Shown here in pieces: positions 9,682-20,143 of a stretch of 44,671 bases of DNA. Positions within the stretch are counted from its first letter, which is position 1; every line of letters begins with the position of its first letter. The DNA is from Nitrososphaerota archaeon (lineage in GTDB: Archaea; Thermoproteota; Nitrososphaeria; Nitrososphaerales; Nitrosopumilaceae): contig JABJDB010000013.1 in NCBI GenBank assembly GCA_018668425.1, forward strand, positions 1-44,671. The letters run 5' to 3'. The notes under the pieces were generated by a model. That model saw only the letters and a list, made by a program, of their open reading frames with translations. It was not told the origin of the DNA and made no database searches. A program made the position numbers and the translations under genes.

Positions 9682-9948
9682 ATGGTAACTGAAGAAGAAA
9701 TTGAACGTGTCTCAAAATTAATGAAAATTGATGTAGATGATCATAAAGAATATGTCGATAAAGTTCATGCTATGATTGATTATTTTGATATTTTGGATTC
9801 AGCAGGTGTTGAATCTGAGGAAATATCCATGCCTGAAATTCCCATCTCTCAACTCAGAGAAGACAAGCATGTTCCATTTGATCAAAAACTAATTGAAAAA
9901 TTAAACAATTACAAGGGAAGTTATGTTCGTGCACCAAAGATGTCATGA
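9682..9948 (+). CDS. gatC: Asp/Glu-tRNA amidotransferase subunit C
   Basis: Position between aspS and gatA; typical GatC length and C-terminal LREDK. Confidence 0.88.
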   Translation: MVTEEEIERVSKLMKIDVDDHKEYVDKVHAMIDYFDILDSAGVESEEISMPEIPISQLREDKHVPFDQKLIEKLNNYKGSYVRAPKMS

Positions 9949-11393
9949 CTAATCTAAAAATCTCTGCACTTGATTATGTAGAGCAAATACAAAATGGAAA
10001 TATTTCAGCTGAAGATTTTGTATCTGAAACTGTGGATAGAATAAAAAAAGTTGATGACACACTACATGCATTTTTGTCTGTTAATGATGATGTAATAGAG
10101 CAAGCAAGAGCAATTGATAAAAAAATAAAATCTGGAGATAAAGTTGGGGCATGTTACGGAATGCCAATATCTATCAAAGACAACATGTGTATCAAAGGAA
10201 GTAAAACCACATGTGCATCAAAGATGCTTGAGAACTTTGTTGCACCATATGATGCCACAGTAATTACAAAACTAAAACAACAAGATGCTGTATTTATTGG
10301 CAAAGTGAATATGGATGAATTTGCAATGGGATTAACTACAGAATTTAGTGCATATGGTCCAAGCAAAAATCCCTGGAACACTGATTGTATTCCAGGTGGA
10401 TCATCAGGTGGAAGTGCAGTGTCTGTCAGTGCTTTTGAATGTGTAACATCCCTTGGTTCTGATACTGGCGGTTCAGTTCGAAACCCTGCAAGTTTTTGTG
10501 GTGTTGTAGGGTACAAGCCAACATATGGTTTGATTAGTAGATATGGATTAATCTCATATGCCAATAGTATTGAGCAAATTGGACCGCTAACTAGAACCGT
10601 TAAAGACTCTGCTTTTATGTTAAACATGATTTGTGGATTGGATTCAAATGATAATACTACAGTTGACAATAATTCTGAAGACTATCTTTCAGGCATAGAT
10701 TCTGGTATTGAGGGTAAAAAAATAGGTATCATTAAAGAAATGATTGCTGATGGAACTGATCCTGCCGTATTATCATCTACAAAAGATGCCATATCAAAAT
10801 TAGAAAGTTTGGGGGCGATTTGTGAGGAAATATCCATTGACATGGTAAAATACTCTGTAGCTGCATACTATACCATTACAGCAACAGAAGCTGGTAGTAA
10901 CCTTGCAAGATATGATAATTTAAGATATGGTTATGATTTTCCAGTTGAAGGATACGAGTTTAATTCATACATTGCAAAAGCAAGAAAAAACTTTGGTCCC
11001 GAAGTTACAAGAAGAATGATTATTGGTGGTTTTGTTCCATCTGCAGGGCATGCAGGAAAATATTTCCTAAAAGCCATGAAAGTAAAAAGTAAATTAACTA
11101 AAGAAGTAAATGAAGCATTCAAAAAATTTGATTTACTTATTGCACCAACTGTACCTATTTTACCATTCAAGCTTGGAGAAAAAATTGATGACCCTGTATC
11201 TTTATTTTTAGTAGACATTAACACAGTCACAGCAAATTTGACTGGAAAACCTGCAATCTCTGTACCCTTTGCAATATCAAATGGATTACCTATTGGAATG
11301 CAGTTATTTGCAAATTCGATGAATGACAAATTATTATTACAAGCAGCACATGCATTAGAAAACACTGTAAAACTTCCAGAGGTTCCAATATGA
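9945..11393 (+). CDS. gatA: Asp/Glu-tRNA amidotransferase subunit A
   Basis: Amidase signature GGSSGGSAVSVSAFECVTSLGSDTGGSVRNPASFCG; ATGA overlap with gatC. Confidence 0.96.
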   Translation: MTNLKISALDYVEQIQNGNISAEDFVSETVDRIKKVDDTLHAFLSVNDDVIEQARAIDKKIKSGDKVGACYGMPISIKDNMCIKGSKTTCASKMLENFVAPYDATVITKLKQQDAVFIGKVNMDEFAMGLTTEFSAYGPSKNPWNTDCIPGGSSGGSAVSVSAFECVTSLGSDTGGSVRNPASFCGVVGYKPTYGLISRYGLISYANSIEQIGPLTRTVKDSAFMLNMICGLDSNDNTTVDNNSEDYLSGIDSGIEGKKIGIIKEMIADGTDPAVLSSTKDAISKLESLGAICEEISIDMVKYSVAAYYTITATEAGSNLARYDNLRYGYDFPVEGYEFNSYIAKARKNFGPEVTRRMIIGGFVPSAGHAGKYFLKAMKVKSKLTKEVNEAFKKFDLLIAPTVPILPFKLGEKIDDPVSLFLVDINTVTANLTGKPAISVPFAISNGLPIGMQLFANSMNDKLLLQAAHALENTVKLPEVPI

Positions 11394-12793
11394 CAAAAAT
11401 AGGTTTAGAGATTCACTGTCAGTTGACAAACTTGAATAGTAAATTATTTTGTTCATGTAAAGCAAATTATAGAGAATTTGAAATTAACGAAAATATTTGT
11501 CCTATTTGTATGGGATTACCTGGTAGTTTACCTCGATTAAATCAAGAAGCAGTAAAAAAAGCAACAATGATTGCAATGGCATTAAACTGTTCAACTCCTG
11601 AAAAAATTGCATTTTTTAGGAAAAATTATTTTTATCCTGACTTACCAAAAAACTTCCAAATTACTCAACTCAACATTTACGGTGATACAAGCATTGGAGG
11701 TACGGGCTCTATTATGGTGGGGGACAAAAAAATCAACATTACTAGAATTCAACTAGAAGAGGACCCAGGACGTCTAATTTACGAGGGTAGTTCATCAAAG
11801 AACCAAATCACTTTGGTTGATTACAATCGTGCAGGCACACCCCTAGTTGAAATTGTCACAGAACCTGATTTTGAGAGCCCAAAACAAGTAAGAGAATTTC
11901 TAAATATTTTATCTGATTTGTTAGAAAATCTGGGAGTATCTGATCCTAGTTTGGAGGGTGCGATGAGGGCAGATGCTAATGTATCAATTGAAGGTGGAAA
12001 AAAAGTTGAGGTAAAAAATATCGGTTCATTTCATGATTTAGAAAAAGCAACCCACTTTGAGATTACAAGACAAACTAGTTTACATTCTAGGGACATTGAT
12101 ATTATTCAAGAAACTCGTCATTGGGATGATAAAAGAAAGATAACAATATCTTCTCGTTCAAAAGAAGAAGAATTAGATTATAGATATTTCCTTGAAGGTG
12201 ATATTCCGTGGATTACTATTGATAGTTCCATTCAAGAAAAACTAAGAACCGAAATGCCTGAAAGTATTAGTTCAAAAAAAGAAAGATATATTTCAAAATA
12301 TAATATTCCCCCTCAAGTAGCTGATGTGTTGTCATCTGACAAATTTTATTCTGATTTATTTGATGAATCCCATGATGAAACAAACGCAAAAGAGATTGCA
12401 AATATAATTACAACTGACTTGATGGGGCTAGTTGATACTAGGGAAAAACGTGAAGAATCAAAACTTTCTGCAAAACATTTGGCAGAATTATCAAACGCAA
12501 TCCAATCAGGAAAAATTTCACGAAATTCATCAAAAAATGCATTACATGAAATTATAAAATCTGGAAAAGAATTATCAGAAATAATATCTGAATTGGATTT
12601 GGGAAATGTTTCTGATGAATCTGAATTGTTAAAAATCATTACTGAAGTAATATCTGCTGAACCACAAGCTGTAGAGCAAGCAAAATCAAATCCTCAAACA
12701 ATTAATTACTTGGTGGGTAAAGTTATGCAAAAAACCAAAGGAAAAGCGGATCCTAAATTAACTTTGGATTTACTCAAAAAACAGATTGAATAG
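11390..12793 (+). CDS. gatB: Asp/Glu-tRNA amidotransferase subunit B
   Basis: GLEIHCQLTNLNSKLFCSC...CPICMGLPGSLP...DYNRAGTPLVEIVTEPD; ATGA overlap with gatA. Confidence 0.96.
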   Translation: MTKIGLEIHCQLTNLNSKLFCSCKANYREFEINENICPICMGLPGSLPRLNQEAVKKATMIAMALNCSTPEKIAFFRKNYFYPDLPKNFQITQLNIYGDTSIGGTGSIMVGDKKINITRIQLEEDPGRLIYEGSSSKNQITLVDYNRAGTPLVEIVTEPDFESPKQVREFLNILSDLLENLGVSDPSLEGAMRADANVSIEGGKKVEVKNIGSFHDLEKATHFEITRQTSLHSRDIDIIQETRHWDDKRKITISSRSKEEELDYRYFLEGDIPWITIDSSIQEKLRTEMPESISSKKERYISKYNIPPQVADVLSSDKFYSDLFDESHDETNAKEIANIITTDLMGLVDTREKREESKLSAKHLAELSNAIQSGKISRNSSKNALHEIIKSGKELSEIISELDLGNVSDESELLKIITEVISAEPQAVEQAKSNPQTINYLVGKVMQKTKGKADPKLTLDLLKKQIE

Positions 12794-12796
12794 TTT

Positions 12797-13060
12797 ATGG
12801 TACAATTATCCCTAGAAGATATCGAATTTATCAAAATACTTGCTACCTCTGATGCAACAATACTGGAATTAGGCATGAATGATAGTACTAGAAGAAGATT
12901 AGATGAGCAATTGGGAGTCATTTTGAGACAATATTATCGTGAAAACACTACAAATTCTCAAAAAATATGGACCGTTGAATTTGAAAAACATGGTATTACT
13001 GAAGACCAGGGAAAATCTGCAATTGCATGTGCTCGACGTCTAGGATTGGATATTTCATAA
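12797..13060 (+). CDS. Hypothetical protein, fifth gene of aspS-gatCAB cluster
   Basis: 87-aa ORF beginning 3 nt after the gatB stop; plausible helical protein. Confidence 0.7.
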   Translation: MVQLSLEDIEFIKILATSDATILELGMNDSTRRRLDEQLGVILRQYYRENTTNSQKIWTVEFEKHGITEDQGKSAIACARRLGLDIS

Positions 13061-13105
13061 ATTAAAAAAATCTTTTTACATTAACTTTGTTTTTAAAAAT
13101 TAATC

Positions 13106-15028
13106 TTGAGTGATTTTAAGTTTATCCCAACAAAACAACAAGTTGAAGAATCAAATATTTTTCAATTTATGAAAAAACACGACATCTCATCATTAGATGA
13201 ATTATCACAAAAAGCAAAAGATGATGTTGAATGGTTTTGGGAATCAGTTGATAAAGATATTGGAATAGTTTGGGATTCTCCATATACTAAGACACTTGAT
13301 GTATCAAAAGGTATTGAATGGAGCAAATGGTTTGTTGATGGAAAGACTAACATCTATAAATCATCGGTAGAAAAATTCTCAAAATCTAATCCTAAAAAAA
13401 TTGCATATCATTTTGTTTCTGAAGATGGAATAACATCTCAATTATCTTATGAGGAATTAAATTCTAAAGTTTGTAAATTTGCAAATGCTCTAAAATCTTT
13501 GGGTGTAAAAAAAGGTGATATTGTTGCAATTTATCTTCCTATGGTTGAGCAGGCAATCATAACAATTCTTGCTGCATCAAAAATTGGTGCAATCCAAACT
13601 GTAATATTTTCTGGATACAGTTCAGAATCATTACACATACGATTACAGGATTGCAATGCAAAAATTCTTGTTGTATCTGATGGGTTTCACAGAAAAGGTA
13701 AGAAAATTTCTCAAAAGAAAATAATTGAAGATGCAATTAGTAATACATCTGTAGAAAAAACTATAGTTGTATCTTACAAGGGTGTTGACAAATACGATGA
13801 ATCTGAAAAATTAATTTTTTATGACACTATAACTGCAAACCAAAGTGCTTCCTGCCCTACAGAAATCACTGATTCTGAGGATTCTTTGTTTATTTTGTAT
13901 ACTTCAGGCACAACAGGTAAGCCTAAAGGTGTAATTCACACACATGGTGGTTTTTCAGTATTTGCAGGGCATCAATCATCCTATTTGATAGATACTACCA
14001 AAAATGATGTATTATTTTGGCCAGCTGATATTGGATGGATAACAGGTTTGGTATGGAATGTCTATGGTTTGTTACTAGTTGGTGCTAGTGCTGTAGTTTA
14101 TGATGGTGCACTAGAGTATCCAGACAATAATAGAATATGGGATATGTTATCTAACTACAAGGCAACAATTTTTGGAATTTCACCTACTGCAGTTAGATTA
14201 TTTAAAAAAAATAACATTGCCCCCTTAGATACTCATTCATTAGATCACATCAAAAATATTCCAACAACTGGTGAGCCGTTAGATGAGGACTCGTGGAATT
14301 GGTTGTTTGACAAAGTCGGTAATAAAAAAATTCCAATTATGAATTTATCTGGTGGAACAGAAATTGGTGGTGCGATGTTATCTGTTTTTCCTGGAATGAA
14401 ATTAAAACATTCTACCGTAGGTATTCCAGTACCTGGAATGAATCTTGATGTAGTTAATGATGATGGGAATTCTGTAAAAAACCAAAATGGGTATTTGGTA
14501 ATCAAGTCTCCTTGGCCTGCAATGACTAGAGGATTACTAAATGATGACAAAAGATATTTGGAAACTTATTGGTCTAGATTTGAAAATATTTGGTTTCATG
14601 GAGATTATGTGTTTGTTGATGATGATAATTTATGGTATATGCGGGGAAGAACTGATGATGTCATTAATGTTTCAGGTCATAGAATGAGTACTGCCGAAAT
14701 TGAACATACGGTAATTTCTCACAAAAAAATCTCAGATGCCGCATCCATTGCAATACCTGATGATATTACGGGAGAGGCAATTGTTGTATTTTTTGTATCT
14801 GATGATAATTCTAAAATAAATGAATCAGAAATTACTGATTATATATCAGAAAAAATCGGTAAAGTTGCAAAACCAAAACATGTTTACCAATTATCTGATT
14901 TACCAAAAACTAGAACTGGTAAAATTTTACGCAGACTCTTAAAATCAAAATTATTGGGTATGGAGTTGGGTGATTTATCATCCCTTGAGAATCCTCATGT
15001 TTTAGATGAAATTAACAAAAAGTCATAA
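13106..15028 (+). CDS. AMP-forming acyl-CoA synthetase (acetyl-CoA synthetase family), TTG start
   Basis: ILYTSGTTGKPKGVIHTHGGF (AMP-binding), YMRGRTDDVINVSGHRMSTAEIE, KTRTGKILRR. Confidence 0.9.
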   Translation: MSDFKFIPTKQQVEESNIFQFMKKHDISSLDELSQKAKDDVEWFWESVDKDIGIVWDSPYTKTLDVSKGIEWSKWFVDGKTNIYKSSVEKFSKSNPKKIAYHFVSEDGITSQLSYEELNSKVCKFANALKSLGVKKGDIVAIYLPMVEQAIITILAASKIGAIQTVIFSGYSSESLHIRLQDCNAKILVVSDGFHRKGKKISQKKIIEDAISNTSVEKTIVVSYKGVDKYDESEKLIFYDTITANQSASCPTEITDSEDSLFILYTSGTTGKPKGVIHTHGGFSVFAGHQSSYLIDTTKNDVLFWPADIGWITGLVWNVYGLLLVGASAVVYDGALEYPDNNRIWDMLSNYKATIFGISPTAVRLFKKNNIAPLDTHSLDHIKNIPTTGEPLDEDSWNWLFDKVGNKKIPIMNLSGGTEIGGAMLSVFPGMKLKHSTVGIPVPGMNLDVVNDDGNSVKNQNGYLVIKSPWPAMTRGLLNDDKRYLETYWSRFENIWFHGDYVFVDDDNLWYMRGRTDDVINVSGHRMSTAEIEHTVISHKKISDAASIAIPDDITGEAIVVFFVSDDNSKINESEITDYISEKIGKVAKPKHVYQLSDLPKTRTGKILRRLLKSKLLGMELGDLSSLENPHVLDEINKKS

Positions 15029-15127
15029 TTATTAGGCGTGATTTTAAAACAACTCAACGATTTATGACTAATCTGTTCATTTTGATAATATGGGGATTTT
15101 ATTGAAAAAATTCAACATAGTGAATAG

Positions 15128-16486
15128 TTGAAATTCATTGTTGATCAGCAAGTAGAAGATATCGAACTTCCTGAAAATCTAAAACTAAATACATTTTTGC
15201 AAGAATTCCATTCAGATTGTAAAAGCCCAGAATGTAAATTTGGATTTTATGGTTTTGCATTTGGACAATCCCCATTCCATGTGCCAAAGATGGTTCAAAA
15301 TGCATTGATACAAAATGCAAGTAATGGCAAGTATGCTGCAGTTCCTGGAGTAGAAGATCTTAGAGTTGCAATTTCAGAATATAATAAACATTATTTTCAT
15401 ATGGATGTTGATCCTGCAAGAATTTACGTGGGTCCTGGTACTAAAGAACTAATTTACAATTTACTGGAAATTTTACATGGTACAGTAATTTTACCAACTC
15501 CTGCATGGTTGGGGTATTTACCACAAATTCGTTTCTTGAAAAAAAATTACCACATGCTACCAACTCGTTCAAACAAAAAAATCACTCCACATGATTTGAA
15601 AAAATTATCTTTACGATTACATGATAGACAAAAAATTCTAATTTTTAACAACCCAAATAACCCCACAGGTTTAGTTTACAATAAAAGAGAACTTGAAGAG
15701 ATTGCTGAAGTATGTAGAGAACAAAACATTATAGTTATTTCTGATGAAATTTATGCACAGACAACATATGAGTTTGAAAATTTTGTCAGCATGGGGAAAA
15801 TTTATCCTGAAGGAACATTTGTTACAAACGGGTTATCAAAATCTCATGCAGCAGGAGGTTATAGGTTAGGTTATGTTATTTTTCCACAACATGCACTAGA
15901 TGTTAGAAGACAGTTCAAAAAAATCCTTGCAACTGAATACACTGCAGTTACCACTCCAATTCAACATGCAGCCATTGCAGGTTTTCAAGTTAGTAAAGAG
16001 ATGGATGAATATTTTAGAATAACAAGAAAAATTCATGAAATCATGGGTCAATATGTTTATGAAAAATTACATGAAATGCCAGGAGTAAAGACAACAAAAC
16101 CCCAGGCAACGTTTTACTTGCTAGCTGATTTTAATCAATTCTCACCAGAATTTAACGCATCAAAGATTGATACATCACAAAAATTCTCTGAAACTCTAAT
16201 TCAGCACCCATATCATACAGCAATAGTTGGTGGAGATAGTCTGGTGTTGGAGAGAACTGACTATAGTGCTAGAATGGCATTTGTTGATTATGATGGCGAA
16301 AAAGCATTCAACAATTATTTGGATAATGCTCCAAAAACCCATTCAGATAGATTAGAATTTGTAAAAACTAATGCTCCTAGAATAATTTCTGGATTAAACA
16401 TGATTGAAAACTATTTTGATCATTTGTTAAAAAATGCACATTCACAAATAAAATACAATTCTTCTGAAGTTCCAATTTCAAATTAG
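15128..16486 (+). CDS. PLP-dependent class I/II aminotransferase, TTG start
   Basis: IFNNPNNPTGLVY, VISDEIYAQTTYE, VTNGLSKSHAAGGYRLGY (PLP lysine). Confidence 0.88.
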   Translation: MKFIVDQQVEDIELPENLKLNTFLQEFHSDCKSPECKFGFYGFAFGQSPFHVPKMVQNALIQNASNGKYAAVPGVEDLRVAISEYNKHYFHMDVDPARIYVGPGTKELIYNLLEILHGTVILPTPAWLGYLPQIRFLKKNYHMLPTRSNKKITPHDLKKLSLRLHDRQKILIFNNPNNPTGLVYNKRELEEIAEVCREQNIIVISDEIYAQTTYEFENFVSMGKIYPEGTFVTNGLSKSHAAGGYRLGYVIFPQHALDVRRQFKKILATEYTAVTTPIQHAAIAGFQVSKEMDEYFRITRKIHEIMGQYVYEKLHEMPGVKTTKPQATFYLLADFNQFSPEFNASKIDTSQKFSETLIQHPYHTAIVGGDSLVLERTDYSARMAFVDYDGEKAFNNYLDNAPKTHSDRLEFVKTNAPRIISGLNMIENYFDHLLKNAHSQIKYNSSEVPISN

Positions 16487-16613
16487 AATTTTTACATTTG
16501 AATTATGTTCTAATTTTTTAGTTAATTGAAGAATTTAGTTTATGTAAATAAAACTTAGTCAATATTGTAATAATTTAAAGTCTGCAGATGAAACTAAATT
16601 ATTTTATGAATAT

Positions 16614-17222
16614 ATGATGCAACTAAAACCTGTCGTCATTGGTTTAATTTTACTTTCAATTGGAATGGCAACAATAATACCAATTCAGATGATTTTTGCA
16701 AATGAATCTGAATGGAATTCTTTACTTTCATGGGGAAATATTAAAGAGATTACTGTTTACATCGAATCCGACTTTGAACCTAATGCGCAAAAAATTGAAA
16801 TTATAAAATCTGTCATTCAATCAAAATTAAAAGATAAAGAAAATTTTTTTGGATGGAATGAGGCAATAACTCACATATCATATAAAACAGAAACACAAAT
16901 TCCTATTTTTACAATTATTAATAAAACTCATAAATCTGATGTCATAATACATTTAACTGAAATGGAATCTTCAGATCCTTTTTTAGGATTAACAAAATAT
17001 CAACTTTCAAATCAAACAATTGAAAGCGTTTCAATTACATTATATGATTTTGATGAACTAGATGACAGTCAAGTAGAATTTTTAGCAAGACATGAATTAG
17101 GACATGCAATAGGGCTGGGACACACTACAAATCCTTTTGATTTAATGTATCCAAATATAGATTCAGAATTTGGATTGATTTCAATGTTTGATCTTATTTC
17201 CCTATCTGAATTGTACAATTAG
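16614..17222 (+). CDS. Secreted matrixin/metzincin-like zinc metalloprotease
   Basis: N-terminal signal or TM segment; HELGHAIGLGHT (HExxHxxGxxH) followed by DLMYP Met-turn. Confidence 0.82.
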   Translation: MMQLKPVVIGLILLSIGMATIIPIQMIFANESEWNSLLSWGNIKEITVYIESDFEPNAQKIEIIKSVIQSKLKDKENFFGWNEAITHISYKTETQIPIFTIINKTHKSDVIIHLTEMESSDPFLGLTKYQLSNQTIESVSITLYDFDELDDSQVEFLARHELGHAIGLGHTTNPFDLMYPNIDSEFGLISMFDLISLSELYN

Positions 17223-17299
17223 TTTAAAAAATAATTTAATAGTTTTTTGGAATTTAATATGTTAAGATCAAAAAGTATGATCTTATTTTGATAGCATAA

Positions 17300-18523
17300 T
17301 CATTTCTTTTTTCGAATTTGTTGTGCAACCATTGGCAAAAATGCACCAACATCAGAAACAATACCTAATGCTTGCCATGTTCCTCTATCCATAAGTTTTG
17401 TAACTGTTGGTTGATTGATATCTACAACTATAACTTTGACATTTGCAGGAAGCATATTTCCTGTAGCAATAGAGTGCAACATCGTTGAAATCATTATGAC
17501 CATACTAGCATCTTTGAGGACTTTTTTGTATTCTCGTTGAGCTTGTGCAACATCAGTTATTACATCAGGTAGTGGCCCATCATCTCTTATTGAACCGGCT
17601 AAAACAAATGGAATTTTATTTTTTACACACTCATACATAATTCCTTTAGTTAGTTTTTTTGTTTTTACCATATTTGTAATAGAACCTGCTTTGAAAACAG
17701 CATTGATTGTATCCATATGATTTCTATGACCCTGATATGCCAAAGTTGCATCTTTAACATTCATTCCCAATGATGTTCCAAGTGTGGCATATTCAATATC
17801 ATGTACTGCAAGTGCATTTCCTGCCAAAACACCATCAATGTATCCTGATTTAATTAATTCTGAGACAGAGTCTGATGCCCCAGTGTGCACAATTGCAGGG
17901 CCGCCAACAATAACGATTTTTCCACCTTTCTTTTTTGTATTGACAATATCTTCAGCAACTTTTTTTGCAATATGCTGTGTTGGTCTTTCACTAGAACTAG
18001 AACTATTCATAAATTCAAATACATTAACACCTTCTCTTGGACGTTCAGGAGGTGTGATCTTTACTCCATTTTCTCCAACAATTACCAAATCCCCTTTTTT
18101 CACATCTCTAACAGGTACACAAAACGCTCTTTTTCCTTTTACAACGATGCATTTGTCCATCATCATATTTTCTACTTGAATCCATTTATTTTTGTAATAA
18201 ACTTGAGTGTGATTGTTTGTAGTACTGTAGAAATTATCTGGCATGACATAATTTTTTGGTGATTTTTTTAGTAAAACATTTTTTTGAGTTTTTGAAACTG
18301 CACCTTCTCGATAAATAGTTTCTAAAATTTTGTCAAGATGTTCTTGATTTTTACCATCAACTAATAATCGAGCATAAGATTGCTCTTTTTTCTTTTTTCC
18401 AATATTGATTTCTTGAACTTGAAATTCTCCTTTCAAATCCATAATTTTATCAAATATCTTAGTTAAGATCAATGAATCAATCAAATGTCCACTAACTTCA
18501 ATTTCTTGAGAGAATTTACCCAT
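17300..18523 (-). CDS. LOR/SDH-domain protein, archaeal-type ornithine cyclodeaminase family (TIGR00300-like)
   Basis: MGKFSQEIEVSGHLIDSLILTKIFDKIMDLKGEFQVQEINIGKKKKEQSYARLLV followed by a Rossmann-like domain KIVIVGGPAIVHTGASDSVSELI. Confidence 0.8.
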   Translation of the reverse strand: MGKFSQEIEVSGHLIDSLILTKIFDKIMDLKGEFQVQEINIGKKKKEQSYARLLVDGKNQEHLDKILETIYREGAVSKTQKNVLLKKSPKNYVMPDNFYSTTNNHTQVYYKNKWIQVENMMMDKCIVVKGKRAFCVPVRDVKKGDLVIVGENGVKITPPERPREGVNVFEFMNSSSSSERPTQHIAKKVAEDIVNTKKKGGKIVIVGGPAIVHTGASDSVSELIKSGYIDGVLAGNALAVHDIEYATLGTSLGMNVKDATLAYQGHRNHMDTINAVFKAGSITNMVKTKKLTKGIMYECVKNKIPFVLAGSIRDDGPLPDVITDVAQAQREYKKVLKDASMVIMISTMLHSIATGNMLPANVKVIVVDINQPTVTKLMDRGTWQALGIVSDVGAFLPMVAQQIRKKK

Positions 18524-18578
18524 TTTATTATTCTAAATATTATGATAACTAAAGGTTTACGTATTCTTTGAAACTAAA

Positions 18579-18926
18579 CTAAACAGGTAAAATTACTTTA
18601 CCTTCAAATTTTGGAATATTATCTGATTCAAACACTTTTTCCAAATTTTCTTTTTGCTTCATTGTTACGCCTTGAACAATTGTTTTTGAGGAACCATTTT
18701 TGTCAACAAGTGCTAAAATGTATCCACTGTTATCAGTTAACACAAATCCTGCAGATTCATCAACAAATGCGTATAGGTTCTCCTCTCCCACAGGTTCCCA
18801 AATTTTTGATTTATTATCCGTCAAAGCTAATGCAGGCATTGCTTTACCGTCTGTTAGTTTATTGAGATATTCTCTTGCTTCGGCAACTCTTTTTTGACCT
18901 TTTTTTAAAGCCTGAAAATACTGCAT
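18579..18926 (-). CDS. Hypothetical protein
   Basis: 115-aa ORF in a gap, ATG start. Confidence 0.6.
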   Translation of the reverse strand: MQYFQALKKGQKRVAEAREYLNKLTDGKAMPALALTDNKSKIWEPVGEENLYAFVDESAGFVLTDNSGYILALVDKNGSSKTIVQGVTMKQKENLEKVFESDNIPKFEGKVILPV

Positions 18927-19003
18927 TATTCTAAACTATTTCAGTTGTTATAAAAACAATATTGCCACAAAAGATTGTTATAGAAATTAAGATTCTAAAA
19001 AAT

Positions 19004-19303
19004 ATGCCTTTAACAAACAATGTAATTATCAAATTAAACGAGATTACTACTCTTGTTGAAGATAAATCTGAAATTAAAGAATCAGAAATAGTTGAGATAA
19101 AATCCATTTTTAAAAATTTAGTTGAAAATAATGAACGATATGATATGGATGAAATTGAGTTTTGGTTTGAAAATGAGGGTAGTTGGAGGAAAAAACAATC
19201 CAGAGTTAGAATAGTGAATTTATCAAGTTATATCCAAGATAAATTTCAACAAACAGCTCATCTAAGAATCATTTCTGATGATGATTGTAGTTGTGGCAAT
19301 TAA
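19004..19303 (+). CDS. Hypothetical protein with C-terminal CSC motif
   Basis: In-frame ATG 19004 (track start is a TTG at 18962); ends ...DDDCSCGN. Confidence 0.55.
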   Translation: MPLTNNVIIKLNEITTLVEDKSEIKESEIVEIKSIFKNLVENNERYDMDEIEFWFENEGSWRKKQSRVRIVNLSSYIQDKFQQTAHLRIISDDDCSCGN

Positions 19304-19524
19304 ATTTCAAGTTGTTCTAGTAATCTACCAACAATTTTTGCATTTTCTTCTCTTTCAGAAACTATTTGTTTTAAACGAGTATCATCTTTTTTCTCGTCAG
19401 ACATCATTTTAAAATATTCATTATCTAGATCAATGTTTGTTTGTAGTCTTTTAACCACCTCAAACAAGATACCAATTACTTGTTTTTGTGCATCAATTAA
19501 CTCATCTTTACTTTGTTCAGACAT
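19300..19524 (-). CDS. Small coiled-coil hypothetical protein
   Basis: Helical, charged 74-aa ORF 1 nt from the downstream HD gene on the same strand. Confidence 0.55.
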   Translation of the reverse strand: MSEQSKDELIDAQKQVIGILFEVVKRLQTNIDLDNEYFKMMSDEKKDDTRLKQIVSEREENAKIVGRLLEQLEI

Positions 19525-19525
19525 A

Positions 19526-20056
19526 CTAATTAGACATTATTTCTGTAAATAATTCTTTTAATTTTGTATTTGTGATTTCTTTTTTTGCAGAATCATAAAA
19601 TGAATTTAATTTTTCTTTAGGATGGCCTTGGTTTTGATACATTTTTGCTTGAATAACCATTTCAAGCTTATCTATTTGATGAATTATTTTTGCTTCTGAT
19701 GAAATATTTTCCTGATACTCTTTCCACAATTCTAAATAAGATGATCTTATTTTTTCAGGAAGTGTTTTCATAATTTCATTAAAAGCATTATTTTCAAGTT
19801 GAATTTTTTTCTTAGAATCAATTTGTTCTGGAGTAAAATCCCCAATTTTTGATTCAGCTAAATCATGTAACAAAGACATTTTGAGAATTTTTTCTGAATT
19901 AAAATTTTCCATATCTGAAATAATCATACTCATCATGGTCATTGAATATGTATGATCAGCTACTGATTCGGGATGTTTTAAAGACAATTTATCTATCCAG
20001 CCTTGCCTTGGAATATTTTTAAGATTAGAAGAAATTTTAAAAAAATCTAATATCAT
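19526..20056 (-). CDS. HD-domain phosphohydrolase (HDDC2/YfbR-like)
   Basis: HPESVADHTYSMTMMSMII ... MSLLHDLAESKIGDFTP (HD motif) ... IHQIDKLEMVIQA. Confidence 0.85.
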   Translation of the reverse strand: MILDFFKISSNLKNIPRQGWIDKLSLKHPESVADHTYSMTMMSMIISDMENFNSEKILKMSLLHDLAESKIGDFTPEQIDSKKKIQLENNAFNEIMKTLPEKIRSSYLELWKEYQENISSEAKIIHQIDKLEMVIQAKMYQNQGHPKEKLNSFYDSAKKEITNTKLKELFTEIMSN

Positions 20057-20143
20057 GAGTTAGTTTTAATCTATTTTTCTATTAATTGATTTTCATTTTT
20101 TAATTTCGAACCACATAATAGTTAATTCAAGAATTAATAATCA

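Noticed and set aside
10154-10669. 171-aa minus-strand ORF
   Set aside because: Fully antisense to gatA, which has clear amidase motifs; shadow ORF.
10931-11365. 144-aa minus-strand ORF
   Set aside because: Antisense to the 3' part of gatA; no recognisable motif.
17784-18262. Two plus-strand ORFs of 131 and 125 aa
   Set aside because: Antisense to the well-supported LOR/SDH (ornithine cyclodeaminase-like) gene; low-complexity Phe/Ser/Thr composition.
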